Positions 9,633 to 18,837 of a stretch of DNA of 64,000 bases are shown here, piece by piece. The notes beneath the pieces are model-generated. The model was given only the letters and a program-made list of their open reading frames with translations. It was not told the DNA's origin and searched no databases. The position numbers and the translations under genes are program-made. Location of the stretch: positions 682,001-746,000 of the forward strand of contig NZ_CP034279.1 of the NCBI RefSeq assembly GCF_009739905.1, in the 5' to 3' direction. How positions within the stretch are numbered: position 1 is the stretch's first letter; each line of letters opens with the position of its first letter. Origin of the DNA: Streptomyces ficellus (GTDB lineage: Bacteria > Actinomycetota > Actinomycetes > Streptomycetales > Streptomycetaceae).

Positions 9633-10346
9633 TCCTCGCTCCGTCGGTCACCGAGTGTCACGTCAGAGAATAGGGCAAAGCGGCTGCGCGGATCACCCGG
9701 TTTCCGGCCACCTCGACAGGCTGCACGAGATCGTCCACCGGCGCCCGCCCGGGACGTCATGCGTGAGGATGTGCCGCCGTTCACGCGTCACGAGCACGGC
9801 GCGCGTCGGATGGAGTCCTCATAGTGGCTGTCACGGCAGCCCTCTTTCACTGCCATGACCCGGCAGCTATATAGCCAATTTTTTGCCGGTCGCCGGCAAG
9901 GAGGGCCTCGGCGCGCCCTTCAAGGGATGGATGGTCGAGGCGGCGCCCCGGACTCGCCCCGAGCCGGGTGGTCGAACCGTCGCGGGAGCAGGCCCCTCGC
10001 CCGAGCACCTCCCCGACCGACGTCCGATGAACGGATCAAGCCATCCGTATAACGGTCTGGTTTCGTTCGCTGGCACTTTCGAAAATTACTCATGGTTATG
10101 TGATCCAGGTCACTAAAGAACCCGTAAAGGCCGTGGTAGAACTGCCCAACTCCGCTGGTGGCACCACCCCTCGCCACACACGGAGCGGCCGGCACGCACC
10201 GGCAGCACGACCAGGGTGATCACGTGCCGAGTCCGCGGTACGCGAGCCCAGGGTCGCCGATCGGACAACGGCGTTCGCTCAAAGACCGCACATCTTCCCG
10301 GCGCAACCTCCCGCGCGCCGGTCCCTGCGCCATCGAGGTAACCACC
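9633..10346. other. 714-bp intergenic region upstream of the AGCS symporter
   Basis: No convincing gene. The region has a local low-GC patch at 9860-9890, including the 10-bp palindrome GCTATATAGC (9866-9875) and an inverted repeat TTGCCGG-TCG-CCGGCAA (9883-9899), and a second low-GC stretch at 10077-10125 holding a Crp-like site. The short open frames here have no ribosome binding site and no protein-like sequence. It probably holds the symporter promoter and a long leader. Confidence 0.6.
10099..10113. promoter_or_regulatory. candidate Crp-type operator
   Basis: TGTGA-TCCAGG-TCAC fits the general CRP consensus TGTGA-N6-TCACA and the Streptomyces Crp consensus GTG-N6-GNCAC. It lies in a low-GC stretch about 233 bp upstream of the symporter GTG. 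No binding data are available here. Confidence 0.45.
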
Positions 10347-11885
10347 GTGTCACTCGACTCCATCACCACGTCCGTCGACGAAGCCGTCAGCGGATTCTTC
10401 GAGCCCATAGCAACCTGGCTCGGGGAAGTCGTCTTCTACTCCGTCCCCGTGGGCGGTACGGAGCTGCCCCTCATCGTCGCCTGGCTCGTCGTCGCGGGTC
10501 TGGTCTTCACCGCTTGGTTCGGACTGGTCCAGGTCCGCAAGTTCAAGCTCGCCGTCGACGTGGTGAGAGGAAAGTACGACGAGAAGGGGTCGGCCGGTGA
10601 GGTCAACCACTTCCAGGCGCTGACCGCCGCCGTCTCCGGCACGGTCGGTCTCGGCAACATCGCCGGTGTGGCCGTCGCCGTCTCCATCGGCGGCCCCGGC
10701 GCCACCTTCTGGATGATCCTCTGCGGACTGCTGGGCATGGCCACCAAGTTCGTCGAGGTCACCCTGGGCGTGAAGTACCGCGAGGTGCACGCCGACGGCA
10801 CCGTCTCCGGCGGCCCGATGCACTACCTGCCCAAGGGCCTGGCCGACCGCTTCGGCAAGAACGGCAAGACCCTCGGCAAGATCCTCGCGGTCCTCGCCTC
10901 CTTCTTCGTGCTGTTCTTCGGCCTCTTCGGCGGCAACCTCTTCCAGGTCAACCAGTCCTACGCGCAGCTCGTCTCCGTCACCGGTGGCGAGGACGGCCTC
11001 ATGGGCTCGTCGGCCGGTGCCCTGTTCTTCGGCATCCTGGTCGCCGCGCTCGTCGGCATCGTCCTGCTCGGCGGCATCCGCTCGATCGCCAACGTGACCA
11101 GCAAGCTCGTCCCCGCCATGGCCGGTATCTACATCGCCGCCTGCCTGGTCGTCATCCTGGTCCACGTCAGCGCCGTCCCGGCCGCCGTCACCACGATCAT
11201 CGAGGGCGCCTTCAACCCGCAGGGCGTCGCCGGCGGTGTCCTCGGCGCGCTGATCATCGGCTTCAAGCGGGCCGCGTTCTCCAACGAGGCCGGTCTCGGC
11301 TCCGCCCCGATCGCCCACTCCGCGGTGAAGACGAAGCACCCCGCCAGCGAGGGCCTGGTCGCCCTGCTGGAGCCGTTCATCGACACCGTCGTCATCTGCA
11401 CGATGACCGCGCTGACCATCGTCATCGCCAACCCGGCCAGCTATGTCGAGCTCCGTCAGGGCGGTGAGTCCATCGGCGGCGTCACCATCACCTCGGACGC
11501 CTTCGCCACCGTGCTGCCCTGGTTCCCGTACATCCTCACTCTCGCCGTGATGCTGTTCGCCATCTCCACGGTGCTGACCTGGGGCTACTACTGCATGAAG
11601 GCCTGGACGCACCTCTTCGGCCGCAGCAAGGCCAGCGAACTGACCTTCAAGGTCTGCTACACGCTCTTCGCGGTCGCGGGCTCCCTGCTGACGCTCCAGA
11701 CCCTGATCGACATGGCCGACGCGGTGCTCTTCATGCTCGCCGTCATCAACATCATCGGCCTGTACCTCCTCGCCCCGGTCGTCAAGCGCGAACTGAACTC
11801 CTTCCTCGAGTACGTCCGCGCCCGCAACGCCGGTGAGATCACCGAGGACGACGAAGACCAGGAGCCGGTGAAGACCACCGTCTGA
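10347..11885 (+). CDS. alanine/glycine:cation symporter (AGCS family)
   Basis: A 512-residue membrane protein with about 11 hydrophobic segments. It carries the AGCS signature GTVGLGNIAGVA near residue 100, GGPMHYL, and GAAF-type sequence (KRAAFSNEAGLGSAP) in the middle. Family members import alanine or glycine with Na+ or H+. I chose the GTG at 10347 because the 63 residues encoded before it are Arg/Pro-rich and unlike the family. The C-terminus is acidic (EDDEDQEP). It is a single-gene unit ended by a strong hairpin at 11935-11973. Confidence 0.9.
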   Translation: MSLDSITTSVDEAVSGFFEPIATWLGEVVFYSVPVGGTELPLIVAWLVVAGLVFTAWFGLVQVRKFKLAVDVVRGKYDEKGSAGEVNHFQALTAAVSGTVGLGNIAGVAVAVSIGGPGATFWMILCGLLGMATKFVEVTLGVKYREVHADGTVSGGPMHYLPKGLADRFGKNGKTLGKILAVLASFFVLFFGLFGGNLFQVNQSYAQLVSVTGGEDGLMGSSAGALFFGILVAALVGIVLLGGIRSIANVTSKLVPAMAGIYIAACLVVILVHVSAVPAAVTTIIEGAFNPQGVAGGVLGALIIGFKRAAFSNEAGLGSAPIAHSAVKTKHPASEGLVALLEPFIDTVVICTMTALTIVIANPASYVELRQGGESIGGVTITSDAFATVLPWFPYILTLAVMLFAISTVLTWGYYCMKAWTHLFGRSKASELTFKVCYTLFAVAGSLLTLQTLIDMADAVLFMLAVINIIGLYLLAPVVKRELNSFLEYVRARNAGEITEDDEDQEPVKTTV

Positions 11886-11934
11886 CCGCCCCCCGGCGGC
11901 CCGGCCCCTGGGGGCCCCGCCGAAGGCAGGGGGA

Positions 11935-11973
11935 GGGCCCGTACACACCTCGCGCCGTGGTGTGTACGGGCCC
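11935..11973 (+). terminator. strong hairpin after the AGCS symporter
   Basis: A perfect 15-bp stem (arm GGGCCCGTACACACC) with a 9-nt loop begins 50 bp after the symporter stop codon. There is no clear T tract, which is usual in Streptomyces. The stem is strong enough to end transcription. Confidence 0.8.
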
Positions 11974-12173
11974 GCTCGTCATGCCCGTGGGCCGCGTTTC
12001 AGCAGGTGAAACGGGGTATGGCGGGTCGTGCGGCAGGCGGCTAGGGTGTCAACAACGCGTCAACGCCCCGTTCCGTGGGCGGCTTGATCACGACGCGCGG
12101 TGTGCCGGGAAGTCTGGTCGGCGTCCCTGGGCCCGTATGCCCTCAAGCCGATCGATCTCCTGGAGGCCCGTCC

Positions 12174-13472
12174 ATGGCTGCCGCCCCTCGCGAGCGTTCC
12201 CCCTTCCTCGGTCTGCTCCCCCTCCCGGAGCGCAACGCCGTGGTCCAGGCCCTGAGGACGGAGACCGTCGGCGGGCTGGTCCTCCTCGCCGCCGCAGTCG
12301 TGGCGCTCATCTGGGCGAACACCCCCTGGAGCGGGGTCTACGAGCAGATACGGGACTTCCACTTCGGCATACCCGCCCTCGGCCTGGACCTCTCGGTCGA
12401 GCACTGGACCGCCGACGGGTTGCTGGCCGTCTTCTTCCTGGTCGCCGGCATCGAGCTCAAGCGAGAACTGGTCGTCGGAGAGCTCCGCACCCCCGCCACC
12501 GCCGCTCTCCCGGTCGTCGCCGCCCTGTGCGGCATGATCGTGCCGGCCGCGGTCTACGCCGCCACGGTCACCGCCGGTGGAGGCAGCCTCGAGGGCTGGG
12601 CCGTGCCGATGGCCACCGACATCGCCTTCGCGCTCGCCGTCCTCGCCGTGCTCAGCACCCATCTGCCCGCCTCGCTGAGGGCCTTCCTGCTCACTCTCGC
12701 CGTCGTCGACGATCTCGGCGCGATCCTGATCATCGCGATCTTCTTCACCAGCGACCTGAACTTCGTCGCCCTCGGTGGGGCCTTCGCCGGCCTGGCCCTC
12801 TTCTACGTCCTCCAGCGCTTCCGCGTACGCGGCTGGTGGTGGTACGTGCCGCTCGGCGTCGTCACCTGGGCCCTGATGTACAACGGCGGCGTCCACGCCA
12901 CCGTCGCCGGCGTCGCCATCGGCCTGATCCTGCGCACCACCCGCGACCGGGACGAGACCGCGTCCCCCGCCGAGCGGACCTCCCACCTGCTCCACCCGGT
13001 CTCCGCGGGCGTCGTGGTCCCCCTGTTCGCGCTCTTCGCCGCCGGCGTCGGCGTCTCGGGCGCCGCCCTGGGAGAGGTCTTCACTCGCCCCGAACCGCTG
13101 GGCGTCGTGCTGGGCCTCGTCCTCGGCAAGACCCTCGGCATCTTCGCAGGCACCTACCTCGCCGCCCGCTTCACCAAGGCGAAGCTGAACCCCGAACTGG
13201 CCTGGGCGGACGTCTTCGCACTCGCGGTACTGGCCGGAATCGGCTTCACCGTCGCCCTGCTCATCGGGGAGCTGGCCTTCCCCGACCCTGCCGCGTCCGA
13301 GCGCATCAAAGCCGCGGTCCTGATCGGCTCCCTCCTCGCCGCCGGCCTGGCCGCCCTCCTCATCAAGCGGCGCAACGGCATCTACCGCCGCATGTACGAG
13401 GAGGAGAACCGCGACGACGACCACGACGGCATCCCCGACATCTACCAGCGAGCCGACACCCTCGGGCGTTGA
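12174..13472 (+). CDS. nhaA: Na+/H+ antiporter NhaA
   Basis: A 432-residue membrane protein of the NhaA family with about 12 hydrophobic segments. It has the family phrases FFLVAGIELKREL (about 85-97), MATDIAFALAVLAVL with an ion-binding Asp, and VVDDLGAILIIAIFF with the paired Asp of the transport site. It exchanges Na+ for H+ across the cytoplasmic membrane. The ATG at 12174 follows TGGAGG with 7-nt spacing. The C-terminus is hydrophilic and acidic. It is the last intact gene before the left pirin-derived repeat, so its downstream neighbour was probably pirin before the island inserted. Confidence 0.92.
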   Translation: MAAAPRERSPFLGLLPLPERNAVVQALRTETVGGLVLLAAAVVALIWANTPWSGVYEQIRDFHFGIPALGLDLSVEHWTADGLLAVFFLVAGIELKRELVVGELRTPATAALPVVAALCGMIVPAAVYAATVTAGGGSLEGWAVPMATDIAFALAVLAVLSTHLPASLRAFLLTLAVVDDLGAILIIAIFFTSDLNFVALGGAFAGLALFYVLQRFRVRGWWWYVPLGVVTWALMYNGGVHATVAGVAIGLILRTTRDRDETASPAERTSHLLHPVSAGVVVPLFALFAAGVGVSGAALGEVFTRPEPLGVVLGLVLGKTLGIFAGTYLAARFTKAKLNPELAWADVFALAVLAGIGFTVALLIGELAFPDPAASERIKAAVLIGSLLAAGLAALLIKRRNGIYRRMYEEENRDDDHDGIPDIYQRADTLGR

Positions 13473-13478
13473 GGCCTC

Positions 13479-13504
13479 GGTGCCGATCGGCCTTGTACGG
13501 CACC
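13479..13504 (+). terminator. possible nhaA terminator
   Basis: GGTGCCG and CGGCACC form a 7-bp stem with a 12-nt loop, 7 nt after the nhaA stop. Modest stability. Confidence 0.35.
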
Positions 13505-13543
13505 CCGCCCCGGCAGAGGAACCGGCCCTGTCTCGTCACCGCG

Positions 13544-13710
13544 GCTCAGCGCACCCTCCCCCGCGGTTTCAGCGCCACCGGCGGGAGTGCGGGGGCCGGG
13601 AGGCGGCCGCCGTCGTAGCCGTGCACTTCGCCGAAGCGGGTGCCGGTCGTCCAGTCGTCGCGGGCGCGGGCGATCTCGTCGTGGGAGCGGCCCACGAAGT
13701 TCCACCACAT
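13544..13710. repeat. left 167-bp direct repeat (attL-like), pirin 3' end copy
   Basis: These 167 bp match 55560-55726 in the same orientation with three differences: CC versus TT near 13575, and G versus A near 13622. Identity ends abruptly on both sides. In both places the repeat covers the stop codon and last 54 codons of pirin. With an integrase fragment just inside, it looks like one junction of an integrated element. Confidence 0.9.
13546..13710 (-). pseudogene. orphan C-terminal fragment of pirin
   Basis: This encodes the last 54 residues and stop of pirin (starts MWWNFVGRSHDE, ends KPRGRVR) without the cupin core or any start region. It differs from the intact copy at 55562-56527 by His for Tyr and Ala for Thr. 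The differences suggest that the two 3' ends come from different strains, which fits an element that brought its own pirin end. It is probably not expressed. Confidence 0.88.
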
Positions 13711-13805
13711 ACCGCGTCCTCCAGGCATCCATGCAGGTCAGACGCACCTCGAACCATCGGCGGTCAGCAAACCGTCAGCATCGGTCTCCGAGGAGTCTCC
13801 AGCAC

Positions 13806-13964
13806 ATGGCGAGCAAGACCCTGGCCCGCGGTATGGGCACGTTCTTCAAGGACTGCGAGCACCCGCAGTCGCGGTGGTCGAAGTGCCCCCACCTGTACAA
13901 GGTGCGGTACCGGGATGCGGCGGGCAAGCAGGTGGAGGAGTCGGGCTTCGCCGCCCAGGACGAC
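13806..13964 (+). pseudogene. truncated phage-type (tyrosine recombinase) integrase, N-terminus only
   Basis: An ATG at 13806 after GAGGAG opens a frame whose first 53 residues (MASKTLARGMG, then CPHLYKVRYRDAAGKQ) match the N-terminus common to actinobacterial phage-type integrases, which bind arm sites. Family-like sequence stops near 13962, where a junction or frameshift leads to unrelated sequence. The core-binding and catalytic domains are missing. It reads inward from the left repeat, the usual place for an integrase gene. Confidence 0.72.
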
Positions 13965-14331
13965 CATCAACAGCCGCGACTGGGACGAGGTACGCGCTGC
14001 CCGGGCAACGGCCGCGTGCCCTGACCCCGCGCCTCTCTGGGAAGTACTCCTCGAAGCCACGCAGAACGACCAGACGACCCTCCAGCGTGTGAGCCCGCTC
14101 ATCCGGGTTCTCATCACCTGCGCTCCCGCCTCCCTCCCGGACAAGCTGACCGACCGGCTGGCCCCAGCACTTCGCGATGCCACACCCGACAGCGCCACAG
14201 CGCTCGGCCGTGCCGTGGGGTGCGCACCAGACCTGGCCGGCAGGCTGCGTCGCACTCTGTACGGTCAAAGCAAGACAGCCGCCGAGAAGGAGCGCACCGC
14301 CGCGTTCAAGAACGCTGCGGGAGTTCGGTGA
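13963..14331 (+). pseudogene. unrecognised C-terminal gene fragment
   Basis: After the integrase remnant another frame carries about 120 residues of protein-like sequence (contains SRDWDEVRAARA and PLWEVLLEATQND) ending at a TGA at 14331, with no start or ribosome binding site of its own. I do not recognise the family. It may be the 3' end of a gene fused to the integrase remnant by deletion, or a translated-looking accident. Confidence 0.4.
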
Positions 14332-14407
14332 CACGCGCGGCACGGCAGTGCGGCACAGAGGTTCGCGTTGGAGCCGAAAGCCGCAGCTGTCCGCGGACCA
14401 TGCCGCT

Positions 14408-17098
14408 TCACGTCCCCGACCGCCGCCGGACGTGTCGGCGCAGTTCGTCCGTACCCCACACGAGAACGGGGAACGTCAAGATGATCAGCACCACGTCGAG
14501 GGGCAGGGCCTCGGTGCCGAAGAGGCCCTGGACGGGCGGGAAGTAGATCAGGATGGCGGTGAAGACGACCTCGAAGGCGATGCCGGCCAGCAACAGCGGG
14601 TTGGTCAGGAGGCCGATCTCGCGGAGAGAGGCATGGTCGGTCCGGGCGGCGAAGGCAGTACCGATCTGGCACGTCACGATGCCGGCGAACGTGGCGGTGG
14701 TGGCCGTGACATAGGCGTCGTGCAAAGCGCTGCCCGGTCCGGTGGGGTCTCCCGGCTGCCAGCCGGCCCGCCACAAGACGTAGAAGAAGGCGGACATGGC
14801 CAGGGCGGCGGAGACCACGCCGAGGTAGCCCCAGCTACGGATCAGCATGTCGCGGGAGATCACGCCTTGGGAGCGCTTCCTCGGCGGGCGTGTCATGGCC
14901 CCGGGCTCGGCGCGTTCCCGGCCCAGGGCCAGGGCCGGGAGGGTCTCGGTCCCCAGGTCGATGGCGAGGATCTGGAGAACGGTCAGCGGAAGCGGAATGG
15001 CGCCGCCGGAGAGGGCGAAGACCGCGAAGGGCACTACCTCGGGGGTCAGGTGGGCGAAGATGTAGACGATGAACTTTCGGACGTTGTCGTAGACCCGGCG
15101 GCCCGCTTCGATCGCGGTGACGATCGTGGCGAAGTTGTCATCGGTGAGCACCATGGTGGCGGCCTCACGGGCGACGTCGGTTCCGGATCGGCCCATGGCT
15201 ACGCCGATGTGGGCGCGATGCAGTGCGGGAGCGTCGTTGACGCCGTCCCCGGTCATCGCGACGACCTGTCCGTGGTGGCGCAAGGCATCCGCGACCTTGA
15301 GCTTGGTTTCGGGGGACGAACGGGCGAAGACAATCTCCGTGTCACTGTTGGATGCGAGCAGTTCGTCGAGTTCCGGGTCGCTGACCGTCTCCGCCTCCGG
15401 GACCACGCGTAGCGCGGGTTCGCCGATGCCGACTTCCCGCGCGACGGCGGCGGCGGTGGCTCCGTTGTCGCCGGTCACGATGTGTACCCGGACGCCTGCT
15501 TCGTGGCATCGCCGTACCGCAGCGGCCACTTCGGGTCGTGGCGAATCGTAGAGGCCGACCAAGCCCATGAGACGGAGGCCGGCTTCGGCGTCCTCACGGC
15601 GGCCCGGAAGCGCGTCCGGCGCGAGCTCGCGCGTCGCGACGGCCAGGACGCGCATGCCGTGTCGTGCCATGTCGTCGGCCGCGGCCCGAGCTTCCCGAAC
15701 GGTCAGGTCGGCCGGCATGCCCGGGTCGGTGACCGTACGGGCCAGGATCGCTTCCGGTGCTCCCTTGGTGATGAGTAGCAGGTGGTCGCCCTCACTGTCG
15801 GGCGGGTGAACGACGGACATCATCCGGAGGCGGGGATCGAACCGGTACACGGTTCGCCGCTGTGCGTGTCTTGCGTCAAGGTCAGGGCAGACATCGAGCC
15901 CGGCCGCACCGGCAACCAACGCGATCTCCGTCGGATCACCGCGCAGTCGTCCTTCGGCATCGCGGGTCACCGTCGTACAGTCCGCCGCTGCGCGGGCCAG
16001 TTCCTTGACCCACGGACCTCCCTCACTTCCGTGTCCGGGGGTCCACAGGCTCTGGAGCCGCATCTTGTTCTGTGTCAGCGTTCCGGTCTTGTCGGTGCAG
16101 ATGACGTTGGTGGAGCCGAGTGTTTCCACCGCGCTGAGCCTCTTGACCACCGCGCCTCGGCGCGCCAGCGATCTGACCCCCACGGCGAGAGCGAGGGTGA
16201 TGATGGGCAGCAGACCTTCGGGGACGTTGGCGACAAGGAGTCCGATGGCGAACATCAGGGCGTCGGTGAGCGGCAGCCCCACCGCCACACCGGTTACCAG
16301 GAACACCGCCCCCATGGCGACTGCTGCCGCGGCGATGAGCCAGGCAACTCTTTTGACCTGCTGCTCCAGTGGGCTCTGCTCCCGGCGCGTGCGCTGGCTG
16401 AGCGCTGCGATGCGACCAAGCTCCGTACAGTTCCCCGTGGCGTAGACGACGGCTTGCGCTTGGCCACCCGTGCAGGTCGTCCCGCTGAACACCAGATCGG
16501 GTTCCTGGAGCAGCGGTAGTCCCTGCACCGCGGGGCCGGTCACGCGCTCGGCCGGTGCGGACTCCCCCGTCAGCATGGAGAGGTCGGTCTCGATCGCACC
16601 CTGAGTCAGCCGGGCATCGGCAGGGACCTTGTTGCCTTCCTCGAGGAGCAGCAGGTCTCCCGGCACGAGTGTGCGTGCTTCGACGGTCTGCTGATGGCCG
16701 TTGCGGATGACCTCCGCGTGCTCGGGCACGTACCGAGCGAGAGTCTCCACGGCGCGCTCGGCTTGCCGCTCCTGCAGCAGCGCGAAGGCCGCGTTCACCA
16801 GGATCACCACGATGATGGCCCACCCGAGGACCTCGATGCCGGCTACGAAGGCGAGGGCTGCGGCGGCCCAGAGCAGGAGGGCGAGCGGGTGCGCCAGTTG
16901 CTGAACCAGCTCCCGGCTTATGGAAGTCCGCTCCTTCACCTGGACCTCGTTGGGCCCGTGCACGGTCAGTCGTCGGTCCGCCTCTCGACCTGACAAGCCT
17001 TCGGCTCCGGTGCCGAGTTCACGGCGGAGCAGGGACAGCGGTTCGCGCGGGTCCGGGCTGATCGTCGCCGGCGCTCCGGGAGCGGACAGGTGCGTCAT
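14408..17098 (-). CDS. P2-type cation-transporting ATPase (PEGL type)
   Basis: An 896-residue ATPase. It has an N-terminal cation-ATPase domain, actuator loop TGES (177-180), membrane-4 motif ANVPEGLL (291-297), phosphorylation site DKTGTLT with Asp336, and hinge motif GDGVND. The C-terminal membrane helices are present, so it looks complete. The sequence around PEGL and [11 protein letters not shown] is closest in style to Na+/K+- and Ca2+-type P2 ATPases, but the ion cannot be fixed from sequence alone. It starts 27 bp after a universal stress protein gene and is probably cotranscribed with it. The pairing recalls CtpF in the mycobacterial DosR regulon. Confidence 0.88.
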   Translation of the reverse strand: MTHLSAPGAPATISPDPREPLSLLRRELGTGAEGLSGREADRRLTVHGPNEVQVKERTSISRELVQQLAHPLALLLWAAAALAFVAGIEVLGWAIIVVILVNAAFALLQERQAERAVETLARYVPEHAEVIRNGHQQTVEARTLVPGDLLLLEEGNKVPADARLTQGAIETDLSMLTGESAPAERVTGPAVQGLPLLQEPDLVFSGTTCTGGQAQAVVYATGNCTELGRIAALSQRTRREQSPLEQQVKRVAWLIAAAAVAMGAVFLVTGVAVGLPLTDALMFAIGLLVANVPEGLLPIITLALAVGVRSLARRGAVVKRLSAVETLGSTNVICTDKTGTLTQNKMRLQSLWTPGHGSEGGPWVKELARAAADCTTVTRDAEGRLRGDPTEIALVAGAAGLDVCPDLDARHAQRRTVYRFDPRLRMMSVVHPPDSEGDHLLLITKGAPEAILARTVTDPGMPADLTVREARAAADDMARHGMRVLAVATRELAPDALPGRREDAEAGLRLMGLVGLYDSPRPEVAAAVRRCHEAGVRVHIVTGDNGATAAAVAREVGIGEPALRVVPEAETVSDPELDELLASNSDTEIVFARSSPETKLKVADALRHHGQVVAMTGDGVNDAPALHRAHIGVAMGRSGTDVAREAATMVLTDDNFATIVTAIEAGRRVYDNVRKFIVYIFAHLTPEVVPFAVFALSGGAIPLPLTVLQILAIDLGTETLPALALGRERAEPGAMTRPPRKRSQGVISRDMLIRSWGYLGVVSAALAMSAFFYVLWRAGWQPGDPTGPGSALHDAYVTATTATFAGIVTCQIGTAFAARTDHASLREIGLLTNPLLLAGIAFEVVFTAILIYFPPVQGLFGTEALPLDVVLIILTFPVLVWGTDELRRHVRRRSGT

Positions 17099-17125
17099 GG
17101 GACAGCCTCCGCACGTGTCAGGACA

Positions 17126-18004
17126 TCAGTTCCACTGCGGTACGAGTGCCACCGGGCAGGCGGCATAGTGCAGCAGCGCGTGGTTCACCCGGCCGAGGTG
17201 CAGACCGCTGCGGTTGAGCCTGCGCTGGGCTCCGACGACCAGCAGGTCGGTTGCTTCCGAGTGCTTGAGGAGGACGTCTCGGGCCGACCCCTCCTCCACG
17301 ATGCGGTGGACGTCGACCGACGGGAATTCGCCGGCGGACTGCTTCAGTGCCTCATCCAGCAGGACCCTCGTACGGGGCGCTTGCTGGTCCTCGTGGCGCG
17401 GGAGGTCGAGGAGCTTGCTGATGGACGTCCGTGGGGGACGGTGCCAAGCCATCACCGCATCGAGGGCGCAGCCGCGGGCCGCCGCGACTTCGAAGGCGAA
17501 GCGCACCGCTGCCGAGCTGCTTTCGGCATCCGCGACACCGAGCAGAATCTGTTCGTACCGGTCCGCGGAAGGCAGGTCGCCGTCCCGGACGACCACCACG
17601 GGGCACTGTGCACGGGCAGCGACGACCAGGCTGACGGAACCCAGCAGAAGATCCTTCAGCTCACCACGGCCTCGTGCCCCGGTGACCAGTGCCGAAGCGT
17701 TGCGTCCGGCGTTCAACAGGGCGGTGACGGCGTCGCCGCACACGAGTTCGGCGGTCACCTTCAGATCCGGCCTGTGCGTCCGAGCCCGCTCCCGAGCAGC
17801 GTCGATCACGTGCTGCGCGATGTCCTGCCCACAGGGAGTCTCCGCACCGATCTCCAGGCCGCACGCGGGTTCCCTGTCGTCCGTCATCGTCGCATGCACG
17901 ATCTTCAGGGGCAGGGCCAACCGGGCTGCTTCATCCACCGCCCAGTCCAGCGCGCGAAGGCTGGAGGCAGATCCGTCCACTCCAACAACGAGGGGCAACC
18001 ACAT
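17126..18004 (-). CDS. tandem universal stress protein
   Basis: A 292-residue protein with two Usp domains. The first has the ATP loop G-2x-G-9x-G-S (GARGRGELKDLLLGS). The second has a degenerate loop (GAQRRLNRSGL). Both end in the usual beta strand (CPVVVV; CPVALVP). Such proteins bind ATP and protect cells in stasis or low oxygen. The ATG at 18004 follows GGTGGAG; upstream in-frame sequence is not Usp-like. It is the first gene of an operon with the P-type ATPase. Operator-like palindromes lie at 18102 and 18186. Confidence 0.88.
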   Translation of the reverse strand: MWLPLVVGVDGSASSLRALDWAVDEAARLALPLKIVHATMTDDREPACGLEIGAETPCGQDIAQHVIDAARERARTHRPDLKVTAELVCGDAVTALLNAGRNASALVTGARGRGELKDLLLGSVSLVVAARAQCPVVVVRDGDLPSADRYEQILLGVADAESSSAAVRFAFEVAAARGCALDAVMAWHRPPRTSISKLLDLPRHEDQQAPRTRVLLDEALKQSAGEFPSVDVHRIVEEGSARDVLLKHSEATDLLVVGAQRRLNRSGLHLGRVNHALLHYAACPVALVPQWN

Positions 18005-18101
18005 GGTCTCCACCACCTTCTTGTTGGTACCGGACGTGTCACTCAAGGCCACCGTCACACTGCGCGTACGTGGGTACGAGAGGCGGATGGGGCAGTGACA
18101 A

Positions 18102-18115
18102 GGGCCATCCGGCCC
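18102..18115. promoter_or_regulatory. DosR-like box 1, GGGCC-ATCC-GGCCC
   Basis: A perfect 5-4-5 palindrome, 98 bp upstream of the leftward universal stress protein ATG at 18004, inside the divergent region shared with the flavodoxin gene. It is inferred to bind the response regulator encoded at 50512-51240. Confidence 0.65.
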
Positions 18116-18185
18116 CGCTGATCCTGGGGACGGGAACGCGAATCTCCCGAGCCAGGAGCGCCTGCTTGCCGCATGGCATGGAGGA

Positions 18186-18199
18186 GGGCCATTCGGCCC
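18186..18199. promoter_or_regulatory. DosR-like box 2, GGGCC-ATTC-GGCCC
   Basis: A second perfect copy, 84 bp (about eight helical turns) from box 1 and 129 bp upstream of the rightward flavodoxin start. Each divergent gene may use one box. Confidence 0.62.
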
Positions 18200-18327
18200 C
18201 GAGCTCTGCCTCACAGGCCCTTCAACGTGCCCGCACCTCAGCGCACCCTCGGAAGTGGAACCACTCGCACACCGGACGGAACGCGTTCAGCACACCGCCC
18301 GGCGCTCGGAGAAGGACGGTGAAGACA

Positions 18328-18834
18328 GTGCCCAGGAAGGTACTGGTCACCTATGGGACCAAGAACGGTTCGACCGCCGAGATCGCCGACTTCATCGCCT
18401 CCGTCCTGCGGGACGAGGGGCTGGAGGCGGAGACCCGGCCACCGTCGGAGGTGACCGACGTCGCGTCCTACGACGCGGTCGTGATCGGCGGAGCGCTCTA
18501 CATGGGCCGCTGGCACCGGGACGCCAGGCGCTTCGCCCGGCAGCACCGCCAGGCGCTGCGGGAACGGCCGGTCTGGCTCTTCAGCAGCGGCCCGCTGGAC
18601 CCTTCGGCCTCGGAGCGGGAGATCCCCCCCGTCCCGGGCGCCCGGCGGGCACAGCGTCGCATCGACGCGCGTGATCACGTCACCTTCGGCGGTCGGCTCC
18701 AGGCCGGAGCAAAGGGCCGCATGGCCAAGGCGATCCTCGACGAGGACCGTGGCGGTGACTTTCGTGACTTGCCCCGCGTCGCGGAGTGGGCCGCCGGCGT
18801 GGCCACCGGGATCAGGGCCCCGGAAGAGGGATGA
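18328..18834 (+). CDS. flavodoxin-domain protein (HemG-like)
   Basis: A 168-residue protein starting with a strand and the FMN phosphate loop VTYGTKNGSTAEIA (about 7-20). This is followed by the flavodoxin pattern SYDAVVIGGALYMGRWH (about 52-68) and WLFSSGPLD. It resembles the menaquinone-dependent protoporphyrinogen oxidase/flavodoxin group. It is a likely FMN electron carrier or oxidoreductase in the cytoplasm. The GTG at 18328 gives a normal N-terminus, with GAAGGA 11 nt upstream; the GTG at 18319 is too close to that site. A decayed Rv1733c-family gene follows at once. Confidence 0.8.
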   Translation: MPRKVLVTYGTKNGSTAEIADFIASVLRDEGLEAETRPPSEVTDVASYDAVVIGGALYMGRWHRDARRFARQHRQALRERPVWLFSSGPLDPSASEREIPPVPGARRAQRRIDARDHVTFGGRLQAGAKGRMAKAILDEDRGGDFRDLPRVAEWAAGVATGIRAPEEG

Positions 18835-18837
18835 ACC

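Larger units (their letters stand above)
18005..18327. other. 323-bp divergent control region
   Basis: No gene. It holds the two DosR-like boxes at 18102 and 18186 and, at 18237-18250, a 14-nt sequence CTCAGCGCACCCTC identical to the extreme 3' end of the pirin repeat. Confidence 0.6.

Noticed and set aside
9633-10346. Glycine riboswitch before the amino-acid symporter
   Set aside because: Such riboswitches can precede AGCS genes, but I found none of the conserved core segments or paired aptamers in this leader.
10350-11948. 532-codon minus-strand frame over the AGCS symporter
   Set aside because: Asp/Gly-rich antisense of membrane helices; no family features or ribosome binding site.
13544-13710. 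tRNA gene as the insertion target
   Set aside because: The repeat encodes the pirin C-terminus in both copies; no tRNA-like cloverleaf or CCA end is visible there or nearby.
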